From contig CALMPB010000105.1 of NCBI GenBank assembly GCA_937871985.1, positions 1-23,210 of the forward strand: DNA of 23,210 nucleotides, given 5' to 3'. Position 1 is the first letter of the stretch, and each line of letters starts with the position of its first letter. The position numbers and the translations under genes are program-made. A model generated the notes under the pieces. It saw only the letters and a program-made list of their open reading frames with translations. It did not search any database and was not told where the DNA came from. This stretch comes from an uncultured Burkholderiaceae bacterium. Its GTDB lineage: Bacteria; Pseudomonadota; Gammaproteobacteria; Burkholderiales; Burkholderiaceae. Of this stretch, positions 14,621 through 23,020 are shown in pieces.

Positions 14621-15679
14621 ATGTCGCACACGTTGCATACGCTGCAGATGCCGCTGCACGGCGTCCGCGTGGTGGAGTTCGAGGGCATAGGGCCAGGCCC
14701 GCTGGCCGCCAGGATGCTAGCTGACATGGGCGCCGAGGTGATTACGCTGACACGCGCCGAGCAGGCCGCTGCGGCGCGGCGGCTGGGCGGGGCGGTGGAG
14801 AACCCGCTGCGCCGCGGCAAGACGGTCGAGGTCATCGACCTGAAGTCGCCCGAAGGCAAGGCGCGTGCCCTGGACCTGATCGCTCAGGCAGACGCCTTGA
14901 TCGAAGGCTTTCGCCCCGGTGTGATGGAACGGTTGGGCTTCGGCCCCGCCGAGTGTGCGGCGCGCAACCCCAGGCTGGTCTACGGCCGCATGACGGGCTG
15001 GGGCCAGGACGGCCCGCTCGCCCAGGCCGCCGGACACGACATGAACTACGTCGCGCTGACCGGCCTGCTGTCGCTGTCGGCACACAAAGGGCAAGCGCCC
15101 ATCGTTCCGCCCACGGTACTCGGGGACGCGGCCGGGGCGCTGGGCATGGCTTTCGGCGTCGCCTGCGCGCTGGTCGATGCGCGCGCCACCGGCCGCGGCC
15201 GGGTCGTGGACGCCGCCATCGTTGACATCGTGGCAATGCTGGGCACCCTGGTGCACTGGATTCGCGCCAATGGGCAGATCGATGGCGCGCAGCCGAGTCC
15301 GTTTCACGATTCGCCGTTTTATGACGTGTACGCCTGCGCCGACGGCGGCTTCATCAGCCTCGGCGCGATCGAGCCGCCTTTCTACGCCTTGCTGCTGTCG
15401 AAGCTGGGCCTGGCGGACGTGGAGCCTGCCGACCAGTACGACACGGCAACGTGGCCGGCGCTGAAAGAGCGCATCGCAGCCCTCATCCGCAGCCAGCCCC
15501 GAGCGCACTGGTGCGCGCTGCTCGAAGGCAGCGACGCTTGCTTTGCACCCGTGCTCAGCCTCGCCGAGTCGGTGCAGCATCCGCATAACGCGGCACGGGG
15601 CATCTACCAGATCACCCCCTCCGGCGCCATCGAAGCGGCCCCGGCCCCACGGTTCCAGGCACTCGACACAACTACCTAG
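14621..15679 (+). CDS. Alpha-methylacyl-CoA racemase-like CoA-transferase family III protein
   Basis: This 352-residue CaiB/BaiF-fold protein most resembles alpha-methylacyl-CoA racemase (AMACR; MCR of Mycobacterium). The signatures GVRVVEFEGIGPGPLAARML, LIEGFRPGVMERLGFGP and RMTGWGQDGPLAQAAGHD follow AMACR closely. The three catalytic residues known from MCR (His126, Asp156, Glu241) match His139, Asp169 and Glu251 here. AMACR interconverts (2R)- and (2S)-2-methylacyl-CoA so that beta-oxidation of branched acids can proceed. The ATG at 14621 is used, two bases after the upstream stop, with GAGGAA in the end of that gene; the frame is open further upstream only as overlap. A CoA-transferase role is less likely given the intact racemase residues, but is not excluded. 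Confidence 0.88.
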   Translation: MSHTLHTLQMPLHGVRVVEFEGIGPGPLAARMLADMGAEVITLTRAEQAAAARRLGGAVENPLRRGKTVEVIDLKSPEGKARALDLIAQADALIEGFRPGVMERLGFGPAECAARNPRLVYGRMTGWGQDGPLAQAAGHDMNYVALTGLLSLSAHKGQAPIVPPTVLGDAAGALGMAFGVACALVDARATGRGRVVDAAIVDIVAMLGTLVHWIRANGQIDGAQPSPFHDSPFYDVYACADGGFISLGAIEPPFYALLLSKLGLADVEPADQYDTATWPALKERIAALIRSQPRAHWCALLEGSDACFAPVLSLAESVQHPHNAARGIYQITPSGAIEAAPAPRFQALDTTT

Positions 15680-15690
15680 GAGACAAGCAC

Positions 15691-17367
15691 ATGACCGAAA
15701 CCGTCCAGCCCACCAAGCCTGTCCGCGGCTGCCCGTCCACCACGGGCAACGAGCGCCAACTGAACACCACGACGCTGATCCGCCACGCTGCACGCACCCA
15801 TGGGGATCAGGAGATCGTGTATCGCACACCCGGCGGCGGCTGGGACCGCTACACCTATGCCGACTGCTACGCACGCGTCTGCCGCAGCGCCAATGCGCTG
15901 CGCGCGCTCGGCGTCGAGCCGGGCGACCGGGTCGGCGTCCTGGACTGGAACAGCCGGCGCCACTTCGAGCTGTACTGGTCCATCCCCGGCCTGGGCGCGG
16001 TCATGCTGCAGATGAACCTGCGCCTGGGCCCCGAGGACCTGGGCTACGTTGTCGGCCATAGCGACGTGTCCTACGTTTGCGTGGACGAATCATTGCTGCC
16101 TATTGCCGAATCCGTCGCAGCGAACTCGCCCCAGATCAAGGGCTGGATCGTTATGACCGAAAAGCCGCTGGACCAGGTCAAGACCACGCTGGCGCCGCTG
16201 CTGCACTACGAAGACCTGCTGGCCGCCGCCGACGCCAAGATCGACTGGCCCGAGATCGACGAAACCTCGGCTTACAGCGCCTGCTACACCACCGGCACCA
16301 CGGGCAAGCCCAAGGGCGTGTACTACTCGCACCGCGGAATCTACCTGCATTCCACGGGCATGGCCACCAACATGGGCATGACGCTGGACGACTGCGTCAT
16401 GCTCATCACGCCCATGTTCCACGGGCAGTGCTGGGGCCTGCCGCAGGCGGCCACGCTGCTGGGCGACAAGATCGTGCTGCCGGGCCGCTACGCCGCCGAG
16501 GACACCAAGCCATTGGTCGACACCATGATCGCCGAGGGCGTGACCATCACCAACGGCGCACCGGCCATCTTCCAGCCTATGCTGCAGTACATCGAGACGT
16601 TGCCGGTCAAGCCGGACTTCAGCCGCATGCGCATGCTGTCCGGCGCCACCGAGCCACCTCTGTCGATGATGATCGGCTTTTACGAACTGACGGGTGCCGA
16701 GGTGGTGCACGGCTACGGCGCCACCGAAGCCACGACGCTGGTGGCGGTCAACCGCCTCAAGTCCACGCTCAAGAAGCGCCTGACCCAGGACGAGCAGTGG
16801 AACCTCAAGCGCAAGCAGGGCCTGATCCTTACCGGGGTGGACATCCGCATTCTCGATGCAGACGACCAGGACCTCCCGCACGACGGACAGTCGGCTGGCG
16901 AGATCTGCCTGCGCGGCCCCTGGATCACGACCAGCTATCACGACATGCCGGATTCAGGCGACCGCTTCCTGGAGGGCGGCTGGTGGCGCTCGGGCGATGT
17001 CGGCACGGTGGACGAGAACGGCTACCTCAAGGTTACCGACCGCATCAAGGACGTGATCAAGAGCGGCGGTGAATGGATCTCATCCATTGACATGGAGAAC
17101 CTGCTCATGGGCCATCCGGCTGTGCGTGACGCCGCAGTGGTCGGCATTCCGCATGCTAAGTGGCAGGAACGGCCGCTGGCCCTGGTGGTGCTGAAGCCCG
17201 GTCAGCAGGCGACCCAGGAACAACTGCAGGAACACCTGAGCAGCGCGTTCGCCAAGTGGCAGTTGCCGGACCAGGTTCTGTTCGTCGAAGCCATCCCCAA
17301 GACCAGCGTCGGCAAGCTCGACAAGAAGCGCATACGCGTTGAGCATGCGGACCGCTACGCCGAGTGA
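15691..17367 (+). CDS. Acyl-CoA synthetase (AMP-forming, fatty-acid-CoA-ligase type)
   Basis: This 558-residue adenylate-forming ligase activates a carboxylic acid to its CoA ester with ATP. The P-loop-like motif [11 protein letters not shown] is at residues 199-209, the GYGATEA motif in the middle, the hinge region [20 protein letters not shown] near residue 430-450, and the A10 lysine (Lys542) in SVGKLDKK near the C-terminus. All core motifs are intact. It resembles medium/long-chain (AlkK-like) ligases more than benzoate ligases, though specificity cannot be fixed by eye. An AGGAG site precedes the ATG, 11 bases after the racemase stop. It would perform the entry step of the pathway. Confidence 0.94.
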   Translation: MTETVQPTKPVRGCPSTTGNERQLNTTTLIRHAARTHGDQEIVYRTPGGGWDRYTYADCYARVCRSANALRALGVEPGDRVGVLDWNSRRHFELYWSIPGLGAVMLQMNLRLGPEDLGYVVGHSDVSYVCVDESLLPIAESVAANSPQIKGWIVMTEKPLDQVKTTLAPLLHYEDLLAAADAKIDWPEIDETSAYSACYTTGTTGKPKGVYYSHRGIYLHSTGMATNMGMTLDDCVMLITPMFHGQCWGLPQAATLLGDKIVLPGRYAAEDTKPLVDTMIAEGVTITNGAPAIFQPMLQYIETLPVKPDFSRMRMLSGATEPPLSMMIGFYELTGAEVVHGYGATEATTLVAVNRLKSTLKKRLTQDEQWNLKRKQGLILTGVDIRILDADDQDLPHDGQSAGEICLRGPWITTSYHDMPDSGDRFLEGGWWRSGDVGTVDENGYLKVTDRIKDVIKSGGEWISSIDMENLLMGHPAVRDAAVVGIPHAKWQERPLALVVLKPGQQATQEQLQEHLSSAFAKWQLPDQVLFVEAIPKTSVGKLDKKRIRVEHADRYAE

Positions 17368-17394
17368 GCCAACCTTTTGCTACAGGAAAACAAC

Positions 17395-18576
17395 ATGAAT
17401 GACCATGAACCCGTCATCGTCGGTGCGCTGCGCACCCCCGTGGGCAAGCGCGGCGGGCGCTTGCAGAAATGGCACCCCGTTGATCTGCTGGGTGAGACGC
17501 TGCGTCAGCTGGTCGAGCGCTCCGGCATCAACCCCGCCGATCTGGACGATGTGATCGTCGGTTGCGTGCTGCAGTGGGACCAGCAGCACGGCAATCTGGG
17601 CCGGCATGCCGTGCTGGCGGCGGGGCTGCCAGAATCCGTCCCGGCGGTGACGGTCGACCGGCAATGCGGCTCCGGCCAGCAGGCGGTGAGCTTTGTCGTG
17701 CACGGTATTCAAGCGGGCGCCTACCAACTGGCCATCGGCGCCGGGGTAGAGTCGATGTCGCAGGCGCCCATGCCGCCGTCATTCAAGCCCGGCGCGCCGC
17801 TCGGCGCGCAATACAGCCCGCGTGAGCTGGCGCGCTACCAGGGCAACCCGCTGATACCGCAAGGCGCTTCGTCGGAGTTGATGAACAAGCGCTTCGGCCT
17901 CACGCGCGAGGCGCTGGACGCCTTCGCCGTGCGCAGCCATCGGCGCGCCATTGAGGCTTCGCGGGCTGGTCGTGTCCAAGACCAACTCGTGCGGCTGCAT
18001 GAGGATCCGACCGACCCAGACAGCCCGCTCGTCACCGCCGACGAGGGCATGCGCGCCGACCCCAACCCCGAGAAGATGGCTACGCTTAAGCCCGTGTTTG
18101 CCGCAGACGGCGCTACAACGGCTGCTAACTCCTCGCAGATCAGCGACGGCGCCGCCGCGCTGCTGATCGCCAGCCGCGCCTACGCCCAGCAGCACGGCCT
18201 GAAGCCGCGTGCGCGCTTCGTCAGCACCGCAGTGGCGGCAGCCGACCCTGTCATCCAGTTCACTGCTGTGCTCGATGCCACCCGCAAGGCGTTGAAGGAA
18301 TCGGGGCTGACCCCGGCCGACATCGACCTGTTTGAAGTCAATGAGGCATTCGGCGGCGTGCCGCTGATGTTCCAGCAGGAATTCGGCATTCCGGACGACC
18401 GCCTCAACGTCAATGGCGGCTCGGTGGCCATCGGCCATCCGCTGGGCTCCACTGGCGCGCGCATGCTCACCGACCTGCTGTGCGAGCTGGAGCGCCGAGG
18501 CGGCCGCTATGGCTTGCAGACCATCTGCGAGGCTTCGGGCACGGCCAACACCACCATCATCGAGCGCCTGGCATGA
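17395..18576 (+). CDS. Thiolase (acetyl-CoA C-acyltransferase), FadA5-like
   Basis: This 393-residue thiolase splits a 3-ketoacyl-CoA with CoA into acetyl- or propionyl-CoA and a shortened acyl-CoA. The nucleophile is Cys91 in DRQCGSGQQAV, His348 is in VAIGHPLGSTGARML, and the second Cys is Cys378 in ICEASGTANTTIIERL. These positions are close to those of FadA5, the steroid side-chain thiolase of mycobacteria. The usual Cys-x-Gly-Gly-Gly is replaced by Cys-Glu-Ala-Ser-Gly. The ATG at 17395 has AGGA eight bases upstream; an in-frame TTG at 17377 lacks support. It lies 27 bases after the ligase, and its stop overlaps or adjoins the next start. Confidence 0.93.
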   Translation: MNDHEPVIVGALRTPVGKRGGRLQKWHPVDLLGETLRQLVERSGINPADLDDVIVGCVLQWDQQHGNLGRHAVLAAGLPESVPAVTVDRQCGSGQQAVSFVVHGIQAGAYQLAIGAGVESMSQAPMPPSFKPGAPLGAQYSPRELARYQGNPLIPQGASSELMNKRFGLTREALDAFAVRSHRRAIEASRAGRVQDQLVRLHEDPTDPDSPLVTADEGMRADPNPEKMATLKPVFAADGATTAANSSQISDGAAALLIASRAYAQQHGLKPRARFVSTAVAAADPVIQFTAVLDATRKALKESGLTPADIDLFEVNEAFGGVPLMFQQEFGIPDDRLNVNGGSVAIGHPLGSTGARMLTDLLCELERRGGRYGLQTICEASGTANTTIIERLA

Positions 18577-18587
18577 ACGAGGCCACC

Positions 18588-19373
18588 ATGAGCGAAGCCA
18601 GCGAAGTGCTCGTCAGCCGCGAAGGCGCCATCGTCACCTTGATCATCAACCGCCCGCGCGCGAAGAACAGCTTGAACCGCGCAGTATTCGATGGCCTGCG
18701 TGCACAGCTCGTGCAACTGCGCGACGACGATGCCGTACGCGCGGTCATCATCACCGGCGCCGAGGGCGTGTTTTGTGCAGGGGCCGACATCACGGCCTTC
18801 GACTCTCTGCGCGCCGAACCGCTGCTGGGCGACCGTGCGGCGGCAGGTGGCCACTTCTGGGCGGAACTGGAGCGCTTCCCTAAGCCCGTCATCGCAGCCG
18901 TGGAAAAGCTCGCGCTGGGCGGCGGCACGGAACTGGCGTTGGCCTGTGACATTGCTATCGCTGGCGAGTCCACCAAGTTCGGCGTGCCTGAAGTCAAGCT
19001 GGGCGCCATTCCCGGGGCCGGGGGCACCCAGCGTCTGATCCATGCCATCGGCAAGTCCAAGGCTATGGCCCTGCTGCTGACCGGCGATTTCATCGACGCC
19101 CGCAAAGCCTGCGATGCGGGCATGGTCGCCGAGGTGACGGCTGACGGCCAGGCCCTGCCGACGGCGTTGGCGATGGCCAACCGGATTGCATCCAATTCGC
19201 CGCTGGCCGTGGCACTGGCGAAAGATGCGGCACTGGCCAGCTTTGAAACTCCGCTCGCGCAAGGCCTGGAGCATGAGAAGCGTAATTTCCTCGTCGCTTT
19301 GCATTCGGCCGACAACCTGGAGGGGCAAGCCGCATTCCTCGGCAAGCGCCTCCCCCACTTCACGGGCCAATAG
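18588..19373 (+). CDS. Enoyl-CoA hydratase (crotonase), catalytically complete
   Basis: This crotonase-fold protein of about 261 residues hydrates 2-enoyl-CoA to (S)-3-hydroxyacyl-CoA. Both acid-base glutamates are present: Glu115 in GGGTELALACD and Glu135 in FGVPEVKLGAIPGAGGTQRL. The oxyanion-hole segment is FCAGADITAF. Two starts compete. The ATG at 18588 has GAGG six bases upstream and was chosen. The ATG at 18573 overlaps the thiolase stop as ATGA and would add five residues (MNEAT). The C-terminus KRLPHFTG is typical of the family. It is the hydration step of the plus-strand operon. Confidence 0.93.
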   Translation: MSEASEVLVSREGAIVTLIINRPRAKNSLNRAVFDGLRAQLVQLRDDDAVRAVIITGAEGVFCAGADITAFDSLRAEPLLGDRAAAGGHFWAELERFPKPVIAAVEKLALGGGTELALACDIAIAGESTKFGVPEVKLGAIPGAGGTQRLIHAIGKSKAMALLLTGDFIDARKACDAGMVAEVTADGQALPTALAMANRIASNSPLAVALAKDAALASFETPLAQGLEHEKRNFLVALHSADNLEGQAAFLGKRLPHFTGQ

Positions 19374-19403
19374 CGCCTGTCTCTCATCCATCGAGCAAAA
19401 ATC

Positions 19404-20186
19404 ATGCAACTCAATTCCGACATCTCCGCCGTCATCACCGGGGGCGCTTCCGGCCTAGGAGCTGCCACGGCCAGGCGCTTGGCCAGCCATGGTGTCAAAG
19501 TCGCCATCTTTGACATGAACGAAGCCATCGGCCAGGCGTTGGCCAGCGAACTTGACGGTGTTTACTGCAACGTGGACGTGACGTCCGAGGAGCAAGTGGA
19601 CGCCGCCTTCGCCAAGGCCCGCGCGGCCATTGGACAGGAACGCATTCTGGTCAACTGCGCCGGTACTGCCGATGCCGTCAAGACGGTCAGCCGCGACAAG
19701 AAAACCGGCGAAATCCGCCCATGCCCAACAGATCGTTTCAATCGCATCATTCAGATCAACCTAGTGGGCACCTTCCGCTGCATCGCCAAGTCAGCCGCGG
19801 GCATGTTGACGCTCGCGCCGCTGGCCGATGGCGACCGCGGCGCCATCGTCAACACTGCGTCGGCCGCCGCACAGGATGGCCAGGTTGGCCAGGCCAGCTA
19901 TGCTGCCAGTAAGGCTGCCATCGTGGGCATGGCCTTGCCGATTGCGCGCGACATGATGGACGAAGGGATCCGGGTCAACACCATCATGCCGGGGATCTTC
20001 GGAACACCATTGCTGCTGGGCCTGCCGGACAACGTCAAGCAGGCGCTGGCGGCCAGCGTGCCCTTTCCCAAGCGTTTGGGCGATCCCGATGAATTCGCGC
20101 AGGCCGTCGAGTTTCTCGTCACCTGCGGCTACATGAACGCCGAGTCCATTCGGGTGGATGGCGCTATTCGCATGGCGCCGCGCTGA
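19404..20186 (+). CDS. Short-chain dehydrogenase, HSD10-like 3-hydroxyacyl-CoA dehydrogenase
   Basis: This 260-residue classical SDR has the cofactor motif TGGASGLGAA near the N-terminus, an Asp after the second strand (VAIFDMNEA), which favours NAD+ over NADP+, the NCAG motif, and the catalytic triad Ser153, Tyr166 and Lys170 (SYAASKAA). Overall it resembles type 10 17-beta-hydroxysteroid / 2-methyl-3-hydroxybutyryl-CoA dehydrogenase. That family oxidises 3-hydroxyacyl-CoAs, including 2-methyl-branched ones, and some hydroxysteroids. It would supply the third beta-oxidation step before the thiolase. It lies 30 bases after the hydratase and 31 before the second crotonase. No FadB-type dehydrogenase occurs in the window. 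Confidence 0.92.
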   Translation: MQLNSDISAVITGGASGLGAATARRLASHGVKVAIFDMNEAIGQALASELDGVYCNVDVTSEEQVDAAFAKARAAIGQERILVNCAGTADAVKTVSRDKKTGEIRPCPTDRFNRIIQINLVGTFRCIAKSAAGMLTLAPLADGDRGAIVNTASAAAQDGQVGQASYAASKAAIVGMALPIARDMMDEGIRVNTIMPGIFGTPLLLGLPDNVKQALAASVPFPKRLGDPDEFAQAVEFLVTCGYMNAESIRVDGAIRMAPR

Positions 20187-20217
20187 CGCCTGAAATCTTG
20201 GCCCATCAGGAAGCGTC

Positions 20218-21006
20218 ATGTCCGAAAATTCTGTCATTCTCGAAAAGCATGGTGCTGTTGCGACCATCACACTCAATGCGCCTCAGAAAAAGAATGCGCT
20301 GAGCACGTCTGTCGTCAACGTGCTAGCTGGCGTCATTGCAGACGTCGAACGTGACGGCTCGATTCGCGCTTTGCTGCTGCGCGGCGAGGGCCGGATGTTC
20401 AGTTGCGGCGGCGACATCGACGAAATGGCGGCAGCAGGCGAAGCGTTGTCTACCTTGGTCGATGACGAATTGAGGGTGGTCGAACGCATGATTCCTCAAT
20501 TCGCCAGCCTGCCATTCCCGGTGGTCTGCGCCGTACAAGGCGCGGTCGCTGGAGGCGGCCTCGGACTAGCATTGGCCTCTGACTACCTGATTGCCGCAAG
20601 TGGGACGAAATTCGTGGCGGCCCACACCGGCCTTGGATACGCGGGGGATTTCGGCATCAGCTGGCTCCTGCCGCGCGCAGTGGGCGGACGACGCGCACGC
20701 GACATGATCCTGACCAACCGCGTGGTCGGTTCGGATGAAGCCTTGGCCTGGGGATTGGTCGAGAAAGTAGTTCCGGGCGAGAGCCTGCTGGACGAAGCGC
20801 AGCGCATGACGGTGCAATTCTCGACCGGTCCTACGCATGGTTATGCGGGCGCCAAGCGCCTGCAACTTGCTGCCTTCGAGAGCGGTCTGGTGACCTCATT
20901 GAGGTTAGAGGCGGCCGAAATGAATCGGGCCTCGAAAACCACGGATTCGCTGGAAGCGGTCCACGCGTTCGTCGCAAAGCGAGTGCCTCAGTTTACCGGA
21001 CGCTGA
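20218..21006 (+). CDS. Crotonase-family protein lacking hydratase glutamates, isomerase-like
   Basis: This 262-residue crotonase-fold protein has the CoA-binding oxyanion-hole segment FSCGGDIDEM and the family C-terminus (KRVPQFTGR). The first hydratase Glu is replaced by Gly116 (AGGGLGLALASD). The second, normally in a Pro-Glu pair, is absent from AHTGLGYAGDFGISWLLPRA. An Asp (Asp144) sits a few residues later, as in PaaG-type and some enoyl-CoA isomerases. It is therefore more likely a double-bond isomerase or other crotonase activity than a hydratase. It ends the plus operon, 31 bases after the SDR gene and only 46 bases from the convergent relaxase gene. Confidence 0.88.
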   Translation: MSENSVILEKHGAVATITLNAPQKKNALSTSVVNVLAGVIADVERDGSIRALLLRGEGRMFSCGGDIDEMAAAGEALSTLVDDELRVVERMIPQFASLPFPVVCAVQGAVAGGGLGLALASDYLIAASGTKFVAAHTGLGYAGDFGISWLLPRAVGGRRARDMILTNRVVGSDEALAWGLVEKVVPGESLLDEAQRMTVQFSTGPTHGYAGAKRLQLAAFESGLVTSLRLEAAEMNRASKTTDSLEAVHAFVAKRVPQFTGR

Positions 21007-21052
21007 TCGGTTGTAGACGCATCCAGTTGGTGGAGTTCAATTGCCGTTGGCG

Positions 21053-23020
21053 TCAGGTAATGGATAAACCCAACTGGCGTCGGATTTGCCAGGATACAGT
21101 GCCACCATGTATCTGTGCAGAAATCAGCATGCCGAGTCGTTGTTCGATGACCGGCTTCCACGGCACCAGGCTGAACCCCATACCGTCATCCAGCATCGCG
21201 TAGCGCCCGCTGGCCAGCATGAGGCTGCGGCGGTAGATACCCGCCACGCGCTGCCCCTCAGCTACCGGACGATGCTCCAAGCCCGTATCAGCGGCAATGT
21301 CCTTCGCGGCCTGCGCCACTTCCCGATTGCGCAACGCGCCCAGCAGATTGCGCGCCAGGATCACGCGCTGGCCGCGCCGCTCGGCCAGTCCCTGTTCGGC
21401 CAGGAAATCGGCGCGCTGCTGTAGCGCCTGCTTGGCCTCGCCGCCAAAGCCCAGGTCACCCAGACCGGAGCCGCCGCCGATCAACTGCTGATCCAGCCAG
21501 GTGGCACCGATCACGCGGGCCTGCCGCTCGATGGGCAGGTGCGATTTCAGCTCCACGGCCACGCCGCCCAGGCGCTGCGCGTCGTACTGGCGGCCACGCT
21601 CAGGCAAGTCACCGGGCACCTTCCATAGTCCCTCAGCGACGCGCTCCACGATGCCCGCTCGGCGCAGGGCTTCAAGGCGGCGGACATGGGCCGCAACCAC
21701 TTCATGCGGGTCGCGGCCATCCTTGGCCTGGCCTTGTGCAATGGCCAAGTGATGGTCGGTGCGGTACAGCCCATTGGTCGCCAGCGCGGTGATGGTCTTG
21801 TCCGCTGCGCGCACCTCGGCGGAGCCTTTCACCTCGACCACTGCGCTCATGGGGTACTGCTCCAGTTCCGTCCTGGGCGGCAGCGCCACATAGTGGGCCT
21901 TGCCGTCGATGCCATCGACCACCAGATAGCCCCGGTCGTACAGTTCGTCGGCCAGTCCTTTGCCCGCCACGCGGCCGATGATGGAGTGTCCATCCTCGCC
22001 CGGTTGGAACACGGCCAGGTCACGCTGCTTGCCGCCCATCGCGCGCTGCATGGTGCGGATGATGTCGCCACGTTCTCCCATGGCCCGCAAGGTTTTCTCG
22101 GCATCGGCATGCACGGCCCAAGTGCCGGGCTGGGTCTGCGTGGCAAGCCCCATGCGTTGAAGCCGCTGCAAGCGCCCGACCAGCAGCAGACGCTGGCGTT
22201 GCAGTTTGGGTTCGTTGAAGCGCTCGACCTTCACCAGGCCGTCCACCGCCTCGCGCTGGAGGGTGCGATCCAGGCTCGTCCACCGCTCCTGTTCCACTTC
22301 GCGGGCTAGGGTGCGCTGGATCTCCAGCTCGGTGCGCGGCCCCAGCCATTCGGTGGCCAGTTCCATCGCCCGCTCGCGCATGCCGCGGGTGATGTACTCC
22401 TGCGAAATGATGAGATCCTTGCCAGTGTCGTCCTTGCCGCACAGCACGACATGGGTGTGCGGGTTGTCGGTATTCCAGTGATCGACCGCCACCCAATCCA
22501 GGCGGGTGCCCAGGTCGGCCTCCATGCGCTGCATCAGGTGCCGGGTGTAGGTGCGCAGGTCTTCGAGCTGCTCCGCATCCTCGGGCGAGACGATGAAGCG
22601 GAACTGGTGGCGGTCGCCCTTGCCACGCTCCTCGAAGGCGGCCGTGTCCGCCTCGTCGGTGATGGCGCCATAGGCACGGCCCTGTCCACCCTGGCGGTCC
22701 ACGCCTTCGCGCTCGATGTAGCGCAGGTGCTGCACGGTGGAGCGGCCGCTGGCCTGCTGCAAATACACCAGCCGCACCTTGACCGTGGCCCGGCGAGAAA
22801 GCGCCGTCAACGACTGGCCCGTGAAGCGGGCTGCGACATGACCGCGCCCCAGGCGCGAACCGGGGGGCTTGCCGGTGGTCTTGCGCCCCCGGCCAGAGAC
22901 GCCAGCGGCCTTGCTCGTCTGGCGCAGCACCTGGGCAATGAAGGTGTCGCCGCGCTGCCTGGGCTTGCTGGGCCGCACGCGAAAACGGTCATCGTCACCG
23001 GGATTTCCGCGCTGGCTCAT
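21053..23020 (-). CDS. MobP-type conjugative relaxase (VirD2-like, DUF3363)
   Basis: This relaxase nicks oriT and pilots the transferred strand of the ICE. From the chosen start it is 655 residues. The N-terminal relaxase domain shows the metal-binding histidine motif HWNTDNPHTH (His181, Asp185, His188, His190), with candidate nicking tyrosines at residues 87 and 101 (VRLVYLQQ, LRYIEREG). The rest is the long DUF3363-type region of Tn4371-family relaxases. The frame is open to 23146, but the ATG at 23020 matches the family N-terminus MSQRGNPGDDDRF and overlaps the upstream stop as ATGA. The gene converges on the cargo operon and marks the right edge of the cargo. It is intact. Confidence 0.93.
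   Translation of the reverse strand: MSQRGNPGDDDRFRVRPSKPRQRGDTFIAQVLRQTSKAAGVSGRGRKTTGKPPGSRLGRGHVAARFTGQSLTALSRRATVKVRLVYLQQASGRSTVQHLRYIEREGVDRQGGQGRAYGAITDEADTAAFEERGKGDRHQFRFIVSPEDAEQLEDLRTYTRHLMQRMEADLGTRLDWVAVDHWNTDNPHTHVVLCGKDDTGKDLIISQEYITRGMRERAMELATEWLGPRTELEIQRTLAREVEQERWTSLDRTLQREAVDGLVKVERFNEPKLQRQRLLLVGRLQRLQRMGLATQTQPGTWAVHADAEKTLRAMGERGDIIRTMQRAMGGKQRDLAVFQPGEDGHSIIGRVAGKGLADELYDRGYLVVDGIDGKAHYVALPPRTELEQYPMSAVVEVKGSAEVRAADKTITALATNGLYRTDHHLAIAQGQAKDGRDPHEVVAAHVRRLEALRRAGIVERVAEGLWKVPGDLPERGRQYDAQRLGGVAVELKSHLPIERQARVIGATWLDQQLIGGGSGLGDLGFGGEAKQALQQRADFLAEQGLAERRGQRVILARNLLGALRNREVAQAAKDIAADTGLEHRPVAEGQRVAGIYRRSLMLASGRYAMLDDGMGFSLVPWKPVIEQRLGMLISAQIHGGTVSWQIRRQLGLSIT

Noticed and set aside
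14717..15874. Minus-strand open frame of 385 codons
   Set aside because: It is antisense to the AMACR-like gene and the start of the ligase gene, with no recognisable domain.
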